The position numbers and the translations under genes are program-made. Shown here piece by piece: positions 1 to 5,906 of a stretch of DNA of 5,906 nt. Every line of letters begins with the position of its first letter. Position 1 is the first letter of the stretch. Source of the DNA: Lachnospiraceae bacterium (GTDB taxonomy: Bacteria; Bacillota_A; Clostridia; Lachnospirales; Lachnospiraceae); the NCBI GenBank assembly GCA_017632755.1, contig JAGBQU010000283.1, positions 1-5,906 on the forward strand, given 5' to 3'. The notes under the pieces were generated by a model that saw nothing but the letters and a program-made list of their open reading frames with translations, made no database searches and was not told the origin of the DNA.

Positions 1-309
1 CGGCGTTATCTTCCGGGGTATCGGGAATATGATCACAAGCAGCTTTCCAAGATGACGCACCTGGAGCCGTTTCGATATCCCGTGTGGGATGAACAGCTCC
101 TCGCAAAGATCGGCGATGATGCGGGGGAGGAAAAAACCTATGTCCTGTTTGAGTACCGCAGCCGGGATGTGCTAACCTGTGAGGCGGGCTGGACGGTTGT
201 AAAACTGCCGGAAACAAGAGATAAAAGTGACAGTCACCAAAAGGTCAAAAGAAAGGTGGAGAGTGATTTGGATAGCGATAAATGCTATGAGATGAGGGAT
301 GAAAAATGA
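1..309 (+). CDS. C-terminal part of an unrecognised protein upstream of hydE
   Basis: The reading frame is open from the first base of the window and ends at TGA 307-309, so the 5' part of the gene probably lies outside. An internal ATG at 52 has no good ribosome binding site in front of it (upstream bases read roughly agctttccaag), which favours a truncated longer gene over a start there. About 102 residues are visible. The first two thirds look folded, with aromatic-rich segments such as FRYPVWDEQLL and two likely beta strands (TYVLFEYRS, GWTVVKLPE). The last roughly 35 residues are highly charged (many K, E, D, R) and probably disordered. No known motif, cysteine cluster, signal peptide or membrane segment is seen, and I do not recognise the family. 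It does not resemble the small TM1266-type regulator sometimes found near hydrogenase genes. Its stop codon overlaps the hydE start by 4 bases (ATGA), implying co-transcription and probable translational coupling. That it is coding is fairly secure; its function is unknown. Confidence 0.7.
   Translation, partial: RRYLPGYREYDHKQLSKMTHLEPFRYPVWDEQLLAKIGDDAGEEKTYVLFEYRSRDVLTCEAGWTVVKLPETRDKSDSHQKVKRKVESDLDSDKCYEMRDEK
294..298 (+). promoter_or_regulatory. Ribosome binding site of hydE
   Basis: GAGGG lies 7 bases before the ATG at 306, inside the coding end of the upstream gene. It supports 306 as the hydE start and, with the ATGA overlap, suggests coupled translation of the two genes. Confidence 0.65.
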
Positions 310-1367
310 CGGGCAGACTGCTGGAAAAACTTGCAACCGGGACATCCCTGACAAAGGAAGAATATCTGGCGCTCATCCGTGACAGGGAAACTGTGCGGGA
401 TGAGGCGGCTAAGCTGGCATGCGCGGCGCGTGGACGCTATTATGGCAATCGTATCTTTATCCGCGGACTGATCGAGTTTACCAATTATTGTAAAAATGAC
501 TGTTATTACTGTGGGATCCGTGCGGGAAACCGGTGCGCGGACCGCTATCGACTTTCGCCCAAACAGATCCTTGCCTGCGCCGATGCGGGCCATGAGCTGG
601 GATTTCGCACCTTTGTTCTGCAGGGCGGTGAGGATCCGTATTTTACGGATGAGCTCCTGGCAGACACGGTGCGCGCGATCAAACAAAAGTATCCGGGCTG
701 TGCGGTGACGCTCTCGGTGGGGGAGAGAAGCTATGAGAGCTATCGCATCTTAAAGGAGGCGGGAGCCGACCGGTATCTGCTTAGGCACGAGACGGCAAAT
801 GGCGTACATTATCGGTCGCTGCATCCGGAAAACATGGATTTTGACCATAGAATAGGATGTCTGCAGAATCTGAAAAAACTGGGCTATCAGGTTGGCGCGG
901 GGTTTATGGTAAACTCTCCCGGACAGACGGAGGAAGATCTGGCCGGGGAACTGCTTTTTTTGAGAAAACTGCAGCCGCAGATGGTGGGGATCGGGCCTTT
1001 TATTCCGCATAAGGATACCCCTCTGCGGGACGAGCCCGCGGGCAGTGCGGAGCTGACCACGTTTCTGCTCTCGCTGATCCGGCTGACATTGCCGGGGGTA
1101 TTGCTTCCTGCCACGACGGCACTTGGAACCATAGATCCGCAGGGAAGGGAAAAGGGAATTCTGGCAGGGGCCAACGTGCTGATGCCAAATCTCTCACCGA
1201 CAGGTGTGCGGCAAAAATATCTGCTGTATGACAACAAGATCTGCACCGGTGAAGAGGCGGCGCAGTGCATCGAATGTCTGAAAAGACGAGTGAAAAAAAC
1301 CGGTTGTGAGATCGTCACGGACCGGGGAGATTACGATATGACCGGAGGTAGGGAAAATGAAGTATGA
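306..1367 (+). CDS. hydE: [FeFe]-hydrogenase H-cluster maturation radical SAM enzyme HydE
   Basis: HydE is a cytoplasmic radical S-adenosylmethionine enzyme. In the current model it acts on the Fe(CO)2(CN)-cysteine synthon made by HydG, on the way to the 2Fe subcluster of the H-cluster. The 353 residues match the usual HydE length of about 350. The radical SAM cluster motif CX3CX2C is C62, C66 and C69 in NYCKNDCYYC, near the N-terminal end of the TIM barrel. Family-typical blocks follow: LQGGEDPYF (105-113), YLLRHETAN (157-165), and NSPGQTEEDL (203-212). Near the C terminus C313, C321 and C324 form CX7CX2C, the optional second-cluster motif described in Thermotoga maritima HydE; many HydE proteins lack it. 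The start at 306 has a ribosome binding site and aligns with family N termini. The gene overlaps its upstream neighbour by 4 bases and hydG by 11, consistent with one operon. BioB and PylB are relatives, but the block pattern and the hydG/hydF context make HydE nearly certain. Confidence 0.96.
   Translation: MTGRLLEKLATGTSLTKEEYLALIRDRETVRDEAAKLACAARGRYYGNRIFIRGLIEFTNYCKNDCYYCGIRAGNRCADRYRLSPKQILACADAGHELGFRTFVLQGGEDPYFTDELLADTVRAIKQKYPGCAVTLSVGERSYESYRILKEAGADRYLLRHETANGVHYRSLHPENMDFDHRIGCLQNLKKLGYQVGAGFMVNSPGQTEEDLAGELLFLRKLQPQMVGIGPFIPHKDTPLRDEPAGSAELTTFLLSLIRLTLPGVLLPATTALGTIDPQGREKGILAGANVLMPNLSPTGVRQKYLLYDNKICTGEEAAQCIECLKRRVKKTGCEIVTDRGDYDMTGGRENEV
1344..1348 (+). promoter_or_regulatory. 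Ribosome binding site of hydG
   Basis: A perfect GGAGG sits 8 bases before the ATG at 1357, inside the last codons of hydE. It fixes the hydG start and shows that the 11-base hydE/hydG overlap is real rather than a start-choice artefact. Confidence 0.8.
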
Positions 1368-2775
1368 CATGCGCTCCATGCATGCGGAGGAATTTATCAA
1401 TGATGGCGAGATACGCGACACGATCCGCTATGCGCAGGAACACAAAAACGACACGGCGCTGATCGACGAGATCCTGAATCGCGCAAGAGAGAGAAGGGGG
1501 CTTTCGCATCGCGACGCAAGCGTGCTTCTGGCTTGTGAAAACGAGGAGAAGCTGAGGGAGATCTATGATCTGGCAGAACAGATCAAAAAGGATTTTTACG
1601 GAAACCGGATCGTTCTGTTTGCTCCGCTGTATCTCTCCAACTACTGCGTGAACGGTTGTCTGTACTGTCCCTATCATCTGAAGAACAAACACATTCCGCG
1701 CAAAAAGCTGACGCAGGAGGAAGTGGCAAAAGAGGTCATCGCACTTCAGGATATGGGGCATAAGCGGCTGGCGATCGAGGCGGGAGAGGATCCGGTCAAC
1801 AATCCGATCGAATACATCCTTGACTGTATCCGGACGATCTATTCGATCAAGCACAAAAACGGGGCGATCCGCCGCGTGAATGTCAATATCGCCGCGACGA
1901 CGGTGGAAAACTACCGCAAGCTCCGCGATGCGGGGATCGGCACCTACATCCTGTTTCAGGAGACGTACAACAAGGAAAATTATGAGCTGCTGCATCCGAC
2001 CGGTCCCAAACACGATTATGTGTATCACACCGAGGCCATGGATCGCGCGATGGAGGGCGGCATCGATGATGTGGGAATCGGCGTGCTCTTCGGACTGGAT
2101 AACTATGCGTACGAATTTGCAGGACTTCTCATGCACGCGGAGCATCTGGAGGCGGTACACGGCGTGGGTCCGCACACGATCAGCGTGCCCCGCGTAAAGC
2201 GCGCAGATGACATCGATCCGAATGCTTTCGATAATTCCCTGAGCGATGAGATGTTTTGTAAGATCGCAGCCTGCATCCGGATTGCGGTACCATATACGGG
2301 AATGATCATTTCCACCCGGGAAACGCCCGAGGTGAGAGAACAGATCATCCGACTGGGCGTCAGCCAGATCAGCGGTGGATCGAGAACCTCTGTGGGCGGG
2401 TACTGCGAAAAGGAACGTCCGCATGATACGGAGCAGTTTGACGTTTCGGACAACCGTACGCTCGATGAGGTCGTAGGATGGCTGATGCGTGCCGGTTATA
2501 TTCCTTCCTTCTGCACAGCCTGCTACCGCGAGGGCAGAACGGGAGACCGTTTCATGTCGCTGTGTAAATCCGGTCAGATCCAGAACTGCTGTCATCCGAA
2601 TGCGCTGATGACGCTGCAGGAATATCTGCTGGATTATGCGAGTGAGGATACAAAACGTCTCGGACGTTCCATGATCGAGAGGGAGATCGATATGATTCCC
2701 AAAGAGCAGGTAAGAGCCATTGTGCGGGAACGTCTTGGAAAGATTGCTGATGGAGAACGAGACTTCCGTTTCTAA
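1357..2775 (+). CDS. hydG: [FeFe]-hydrogenase H-cluster maturation radical SAM tyrosine lyase HydG
   Basis: HydG cleaves L-tyrosine to p-cresol and dehydroglycine, and converts the latter to CO and cyanide bound to an iron of its auxiliary cluster, releasing the Fe(CO)2(CN)-cysteine synthon used to build the H-cluster. The 472 residues fit the family, which is longer than its relative ThiH because of a C-terminal cluster domain. The radical SAM motif CX3CX2C is C97, C101 and C104 (NYCVNGCLYC). The barrel follows with family blocks EAGEDP (141-146), YILFQETYN (197-205), LLHPTGPKHDY (211-221), GPHTISVPR (271-279) and ISGGSRTSVGGY (338-349). The auxiliary cluster motif CX2CX22C is complete at C386, C389 and C412, the feature that separates HydG from ThiH. 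The protein ends in a charged tail finishing RDFRF. The frame starts at an ATG with a perfect GGAGG, overlapping the end of hydE by 11 bases. No odd residues or frame breaks are seen; the enzyme should be active. Confidence 0.97.
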   Translation: MKYDMRSMHAEEFINDGEIRDTIRYAQEHKNDTALIDEILNRARERRGLSHRDASVLLACENEEKLREIYDLAEQIKKDFYGNRIVLFAPLYLSNYCVNGCLYCPYHLKNKHIPRKKLTQEEVAKEVIALQDMGHKRLAIEAGEDPVNNPIEYILDCIRTIYSIKHKNGAIRRVNVNIAATTVENYRKLRDAGIGTYILFQETYNKENYELLHPTGPKHDYVYHTEAMDRAMEGGIDDVGIGVLFGLDNYAYEFAGLLMHAEHLEAVHGVGPHTISVPRVKRADDIDPNAFDNSLSDEMFCKIAACIRIAVPYTGMIISTRETPEVREQIIRLGVSQISGGSRTSVGGYCEKERPHDTEQFDVSDNRTLDEVVGWLMRAGYIPSFCTACYREGRTGDRFMSLCKSGQIQNCCHPNALMTLQEYLLDYASEDTKRLGRSMIEREIDMIPKEQVRAIVRERLGKIADGERDFRF

Positions 2776-2840
2776 AAAGGGAACTGTCCGCAGTCGTGAA
2801 ACAGAAGAATCAACAGGAAGTGTTGTGAGGAGATAATGAG
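2776..2840 (+). other. 65-base hydG-hydF spacer
   Basis: This is the largest gap inside the hyd cluster. It holds the hydF ribosome binding site and a two-codon ATG-AGA-TGA mini-frame (2836-2844) overlapping the hydF start. I see no promoter with recognisable -35 and -10 boxes and no terminator: the only inverted repeat, ACTG-TCCG-CAGT at 2783-2794, has a 4-base-pair stem and no T-run. Read-through from hydG into hydF is therefore the simplest reading. Confidence 0.5.
2827..2832 (+). promoter_or_regulatory. Ribosome binding site of hydF
   Basis: GAGGAG ends 8 bases before ATG 2841, the right distance. A second ATG at 2836 is only 3 bases from it and runs into a stop after two codons, so 2841 is the hydF start. 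Confidence 0.8.
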
Positions 2841-4025
2841 ATGAGTCTGAACGAAACGCCCATGGCGGAACGTGTGCATATTGGTTTTTTCGGACTTCGA
2901 AATGCAGGAAAAAGCAGTCTGGTCAATCGGATTACCAATCAGGAGATGTCTCTGGTCAGCGAGGTGAAGGGCACGACGACGGATCCGGTCAAAAAGAGCA
3001 TGGAATTGCTTCCCCTCGGACCGGTTACGATCATAGATACGCCCGGTTTTGATGATGAAGGGGCACTCGGCGAAATGAGGGTGAGAAAGACAAGGGAAGT
3101 GCTCGGCATTTGTGACATCGCCGTTCTGGTTACCGAGCAGGAAACGCTCAAAACGACAGAACTGCAGCTGCAGGAGCTGATCCGGAAACAGGATATCCCC
3201 TGCCTCATTGTGCACACCAAGACCGATCTGAGAGAGCAACCGGCGACAGATGGACAAAGCGAGCTGTATGTCAGCTCCGTAAACGGTCAGGGGATCGAAG
3301 AGTTGAAGGAAAAGCTGGCGCACTGCATAAGGGCAGACAAAAAACAGCTCCGTTTCGTCGCGGATCTGATCCATCCCGGAGATACCGTGGTACTGGTCAT
3401 ACCGATCGATTCCTCCGCGCCCAAAGGCCGGTTGATCCTGCCACAGCAGGCTGCGCTGCGCGATATTCTGGATGCCGGTGCGATCGGCATTGTCACGGGA
3501 GTGGAGACGCTTGCGCAAACGCTGGCAGGATTAAAAACAGATCCGGCGCTTGTCATCACGGATTCACAGGCTTTTTCAAGTGTGATGCATCTGGTGCGGG
3601 AGGATATTCCACTGACTTCCTTCTCCATTCTGATGGCGCGCTACAAGGGATTTTTGCAGGAGGCCGTTCGCGGGGCGCATGCGATCGATGAGCTGAAAGA
3701 CGGTGCCAAAATCCTCATCAGTGAGGGTTGCACGCATCACAGGCAGTGCGAGGATATCGGTACGGTAAAGCTTCCGAAATGGCTTGCCGTATACACAGGT
3801 CAAAAGCCGGAGTTCACGTTTTCTTCCGGACATGGCTTCCCCGGAGAACTGTCCGGATATGATCTCATCATTCATTGCGGCGGCTGTATGCTGGGTGACA
3901 AAGAGATGCTGGGCAGGATGCGGGCCGCCGTGGCAGCAGGCATACCGTTTACCAATTACGGGACGGCGATTGCCCATATGAACGGGATTCTGGAAAGAAG
4001 TATTGCACCCATAAATAAGGACTGA
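2841..4025 (+). CDS. hydF: [FeFe]-hydrogenase H-cluster maturation GTPase HydF
   Basis: HydF is the scaffold on which the 2Fe subcluster is assembled from HydG and HydE products before transfer to apo-HydA; it binds a [4Fe-4S] cluster and hydrolyses GTP. The 394 residues match the family length. The N-terminal TrmE/Era-type GTPase domain (about 10-165) shows the P-loop GLRNAGKS (18-25), the switch-I threonines GTTTDP (44-49), DTPG (66-69), a G4 motif TKTD (126-129) in place of the commoner NKxD, and SSV (145-147) as the likely G5. A central dimerisation domain follows (about 175-280). The C-terminal cluster-binding domain has C297 and H299 (CTHH), then H345, C346 and C349 (HCGGC), giving the CXH-X45-HCXXC pattern typical of HydF. 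The start is supported by GAGGAG 8 bases upstream. It lies 65 bases after hydG and 4 bases before the nuclease-ATPase gene. The cluster ligands rule out a plain Era or TrmE GTPase. Confidence 0.97.
   Translation: MSLNETPMAERVHIGFFGLRNAGKSSLVNRITNQEMSLVSEVKGTTTDPVKKSMELLPLGPVTIIDTPGFDDEGALGEMRVRKTREVLGICDIAVLVTEQETLKTTELQLQELIRKQDIPCLIVHTKTDLREQPATDGQSELYVSSVNGQGIEELKEKLAHCIRADKKQLRFVADLIHPGDTVVLVIPIDSSAPKGRLILPQQAALRDILDAGAIGIVTGVETLAQTLAGLKTDPALVITDSQAFSSVMHLVREDIPLTSFSILMARYKGFLQEAVRGAHAIDELKDGAKILISEGCTHHRQCEDIGTVKLPKWLAVYTGQKPEFTFSSGHGFPGELSGYDLIIHCGGCMLGDKEMLGRMRAAVAAGIPFTNYGTAIAHMNGILERSIAPINKD
4017..4021 (+). promoter_or_regulatory. Ribosome binding site of the nuclease-ATPase gene
   Basis: AAGGA lies 8 bases before ATG 4030 and is inside the last codons of hydF. 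The downstream gene therefore depends on hydF sequence for its translation start, which favours co-transcription and possibly coupled translation. Confidence 0.65.
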
Positions 4026-4029
4026 GCAC

Positions 4030-5538
4030 ATGAAGCCAATCAATATCTACGCCTTAACCAGATTGTCGGAGCCTTCCCGGCTCACGCGGCTGGAGCGGCA
4101 GATGTCCAAGAGGGACAAAAACTTAAAAATCAAGGCATGGGAGCTGGAAGGCCTCAGGGCTCTGATCGAAAAGCTGGATGCTGTGACGGATCATGCGGCA
4201 GAACTGTACTTTTATTACTCCTTCATCATGCCCAAGCTCGGTAAGGAGTTCGATCTTTTGCGCGTGAGTGATCAGGTTGTGGTCAATATAGAGTTAAAGA
4301 GCGGGAATGTATCGGATGAGGTGATCCATAAGCAGCTTTTGCAAAATCGCTATTACCTTGCGACGCTGGGGCGAACCATGTACTTTTATACCTATGTCAG
4401 CGGGACGGACCGGCTGGTCCGGCTTACGGGCAGCGGCAGGCTGATCGAGGCGGACTGGAGGGAACTCGCAGAGATATTGGAACGTCAGGGTACCTGCTAT
4501 AACGGCAATGTCGAGGAACTTTTTAAGGAGGAGAGATATCTGTTCTCTCCGCTGACGGAACCGGATAAATTCCTGCGTCAGGAGTATTTTCTTACTTCAC
4601 AGCAAAAGGATATCAAAAGGCAGATCCTGCGAAACATCAAGCAGGCACAGGAGGAGCAAACCAAGATGCCGGTGCAGGGGTTTACGGGATTCCCCGGAAC
4701 AGGCAAAACGATCCTGCTCTATGACATCGCGATGCATCTCTCCAGGCGGAATCAGGTTTGTGTGCTCCATCTGGGAGCGCGCACAAGGGAACTGGAACAG
4801 CTCGATGAACGCCTTAAGCGGATCGATTTTCTTTATGTTGAGAACCGCGAGAACCTCATGCTGCAAGGGGATTATTGTGCCGTCCTTGTGGATGAAGGAC
4901 ATCGCATGGACCGCGCTATGCTGGAGGTGGTTTTGGAATTCGCGGGAAAGCGAAACGCTCCGGTCATCATATCCTATGACAGGGAGGATGTCATTTTCCG
5001 GGAAGAGAGGAATCTGTACGGCGCAGATCTGATCGAGTCACTTCCGGATTGTGTGCGCTATCGTCTGACAAACCGGATCCGTCTCAATCGTGAGCTCTCA
5101 TCCTTCATCCGGTGTGTGATGTGCTGCCAGGGGGTAAATCACAGGGGAGAATATCCATCGGTGGCTTTGACCTATGCCCGCAACGATGCGGAGGCAAAGA
5201 GGCTGCGACACACGTTTGAAAAGGATGAATATGTCTATATCCGGGATAAGGACATTGATCCAGGCTCCGGAAATGGGATCGAGGTATCGAAGGCAACATG
5301 CAGGGAGTATGAGCGTGTGGTGATGCTGATTGACGCTTCTTTTGCATATGATGAACAGGGGTATCTCCGATACGCAAAGCGGGAGGAGAGTGGTGGGCAG
5401 GATTCCCGTGTGCGCAATCTATTCCGTGGCCTGAGCAGGGCAAAAGAGAACATTGCGATCGTGGTTGTGCAAAACGAAGCTGTCTTTGACAAACTGCTTT
5501 CCATCGTGCAAAGAGAAAGGCACACCACGACTTTGTAA
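4030..5538 (+). CDS. Predicted PD-(D/E)XK (NERD-like) nuclease fused to an SF1/DUF2075-type helicase-like ATPase
   Basis: The protein has 502 residues and two recognisable parts. In residues about 55-165, D75 (KEFDLL), E88 and K90 (NIELKSG), then Q103 and Q106 (HKQLLQNRYYL), reproduce the D-X12-ExK core and following Q-containing helix of PD-(D/E)XK nucleases, close to NERD domains. From about 190 an SF1/DUF2075-like P-loop ATPase follows: Walker A GFPGTGKT (220-227), Walker B/motif II VDEGHR (287-292), motif III-like IISYDRED (313-320), an arginine-containing motif IV-like RLTNRIRLNRE (345-355), a motif V-like EVSKATCREYERVV (418-431) and motif VI-like RGLSRAKENIAIVV (466-479). Two motifs are diverged: the glutamine usual in motif III is replaced by D320, and motif V lacks its usual glycine. 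It is short for a full UvrD-type helicase. No signal peptide or membrane segment is seen, so it is probably cytoplasmic and acts on nucleic acid. Its start lies 4 bases after the hydF stop. A role in repair, RNA handling or phage defence is possible; none is shown by the sequence. Confidence 0.8.
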   Translation: MKPINIYALTRLSEPSRLTRLERQMSKRDKNLKIKAWELEGLRALIEKLDAVTDHAAELYFYYSFIMPKLGKEFDLLRVSDQVVVNIELKSGNVSDEVIHKQLLQNRYYLATLGRTMYFYTYVSGTDRLVRLTGSGRLIEADWRELAEILERQGTCYNGNVEELFKEERYLFSPLTEPDKFLRQEYFLTSQQKDIKRQILRNIKQAQEEQTKMPVQGFTGFPGTGKTILLYDIAMHLSRRNQVCVLHLGARTRELEQLDERLKRIDFLYVENRENLMLQGDYCAVLVDEGHRMDRAMLEVVLEFAGKRNAPVIISYDREDVIFREERNLYGADLIESLPDCVRYRLTNRIRLNRELSSFIRCVMCCQGVNHRGEYPSVALTYARNDAEAKRLRHTFEKDEYVYIRDKDIDPGSGNGIEVSKATCREYERVVMLIDASFAYDEQGYLRYAKREESGGQDSRVRNLFRGLSRAKENIAIVVVQNEAVFDKLLSIVQRERHTTTL

Positions 5539-5685
5539 TATGAAAGAGCTAATTGCGGATCCCGGCTTTTGTCTGTTCCCGATTGGCGTCGATGATCGGA
5601 ATAAAAAAAAGAAAAGGAAAAAGCATAGCTGCGCAGAATATTAAAGAGGACATGTTTGTTAGCGCGAGGGAAAGAAGGTTTCAAT
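5539..5685 (+). other. 147-base spacer before dgt, no clear terminator or promoter
   Basis: The spacer contains an A-rich stretch (about 5601-5622, including eight consecutive A) and an imperfect inverted repeat TTCCCGAT (5576-5583) with ATCGGAA (5595-5601). The repeat is followed by A, not T, on the plus strand, so it is not a rho-independent terminator in this direction; on the minus strand the T-run would precede the hairpin. No convincing -35/-10 pair was found. An AT-rich patch GAATATTAAAG (5636-5646) could hold a -10 element but lacks a partner. Whether dgt shares the upstream transcript is undecided. Confidence 0.4.
5672..5678 (+). promoter_or_regulatory. Ribosome binding site of dgt
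   Basis: AAGAAGG ends 7 bases before ATG 5686 and sets the dgt start. The nearby ATG at 5652 is only one base from its own AGAGGA and is in another frame that stops after 15 codons. Confidence 0.7.
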
Positions 5686-5906
5686 ATGACGATCCGTGAG
5701 CAACTCGAGGACAGGGAGTGCGAATATTTAAGCCCCTATGCGACTCGCAGCAAAGAATCAAAGGGAAGAAGCAGGGATGAAGAGCAGTGTGATATCCGTC
5801 CGGTATTTCAAAGGGATCGCGACCGCATCTTACATAGCAAATCGTTCAGACGGTTAAAGGACAAGACCCAGGTCTTTCTGACCCCGGAGGGGGATCATTA
5901 CAGAAC
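5686..5906 (+). CDS. dgt: Deoxyguanosinetriphosphate triphosphohydrolase (dGTPase-like HD protein), N-terminal part
   Basis: The gene is cut by the window edge after 73 complete codons. dGTPases of this family hydrolyse dNTPs, classically dGTP, to the nucleoside and triphosphate in the cytoplasm, adjusting nucleotide pools. The visible end contains the family N-terminal blocks: LSPYATRS (residues 15-22), then [13 protein letters not shown] (36-48), [15 protein letters not shown] (50-64) and EGDHYRT (67-73), which directly precede the first histidine of the HD metal site in complete members. The HD residues themselves lie beyond the window, so catalytic competence cannot be judged. It follows a 147-base gap after the nuclease-ATPase gene, in the same direction. 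In many Clostridia dgt is followed by dnaG and the primary sigma factor gene, which would be expected just downstream. The bacterial type 2-like dGTPase family is likely; strict substrate preference cannot be read from sequence. Confidence 0.92.
   Translation, partial: MTIREQLEDRECEYLSPYATRSKESKGRSRDEEQCDIRPVFQRDRDRILHSKSFRRLKDKTQVFLTPEGDHYR

Noticed and set aside
1315..2595. Long open frame of 426 codons on the minus strand, opposite hydG
   Set aside because: It lies antisense to an unmistakable hydG with all cluster motifs. Its translation has no recognisable domain, is rich in H, R and I as expected for a shadow frame, and overlaps hydE as well.
2783..2794. ACTG-TCCG-CAGT hairpin between hydG and hydF
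   Set aside because: A stem of only four base pairs with no T-run is expected by chance and cannot be argued to regulate anything.
2772..3518. Open frame of 248 codons on the minus strand, opposite hydF
   Set aside because: It covers the GTPase domain of a clear hydF, and its composition (many F, H, R, Q) is typical of a reverse-complement shadow. No motif is seen.
5576..5601. Imperfect inverted repeat followed by an A-run, possible terminator
   Set aside because: The stem is short with a bulge and a large loop. The run after it is A on the plus strand, and on the minus strand the T-run comes before the hairpin, so it fits a terminator in neither direction.
5453..5644. Plus-strand frame of 63 codons ending in a lysine-rich tail
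   Set aside because: It starts inside the nuclease-ATPase gene in another frame. The lysines come only from the A-rich spacer, and no ribosome binding site or family resemblance is seen.
5652..5699. Mini-frame of 15 codons overlapping the dgt start
   Set aside because: The AGAGGA in front of it is only one base from the ATG, too close to work well, and the peptide has no feature suggesting a leader peptide.
1..5906. CRISPR arrays, insertion sequences, tRNA genes or long direct repeats
   Set aside because: Read through on both strands, no regularly spaced repeats, transposase motifs, terminal inverted repeats or tRNA-like cloverleaf were seen; genes cover nearly all of the window.

Overview
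The window is a plus-strand gene cluster centred on the three maturation enzymes of [FeFe]-hydrogenase, in the order hydE-hydG-hydF. They are followed by a two-domain predicted nuclease/helicase-like ATPase gene and the start of a dGTPase gene (dgt). Strong GGAGG-type ribosome binding sites, a moderate GC content, the HydEGF set itself and the protein sequences suggest an anaerobic Firmicute, probably class Clostridia and plausibly Lachnospiraceae. The family assignment is an inference from general resemblance, because no 16S rRNA or other taxonomic marker is present.

Layout. Bases 1-309 hold the C-terminal end of an unrecognised protein whose stop codon overlaps the hydE start (ATGA). hydE (306-1367) overlaps hydG (1357-2775) by 11 bases. 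A 65-base gap with a good ribosome binding site leads to hydF (2841-4025). Only 4 bases separate hydF from a 502-residue protein (4030-5538). That protein has an N-terminal PD-(D/E)XK (NERD-like) nuclease signature and a C-terminal superfamily-1/DUF2075-like ATPase. A 147-base gap with no convincing terminator or promoter precedes dgt (5686 to the window edge). All genes point the same way, and everything from base 1 to 5538 could be one transcription unit.

How the genes work together. From established knowledge, HydG cleaves tyrosine to supply CO and cyanide on an Fe(CO)2(CN)-cysteine synthon. HydE processes that synthon. HydF is the GTPase scaffold that assembles the 2Fe subcluster and hands it to the hydrogenase apoprotein HydA. 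All diagnostic cluster-binding motifs are intact in the three proteins, so the pathway looks functional. HydA itself is not in the window.

The least explained parts are the two genes flanking the maturases: the unknown upstream protein, apparently translationally coupled to hydE, and the nuclease-ATPase fused closely behind hydF. The latter has no obvious role in hydrogenase maturation and is the best candidate here for something undescribed.
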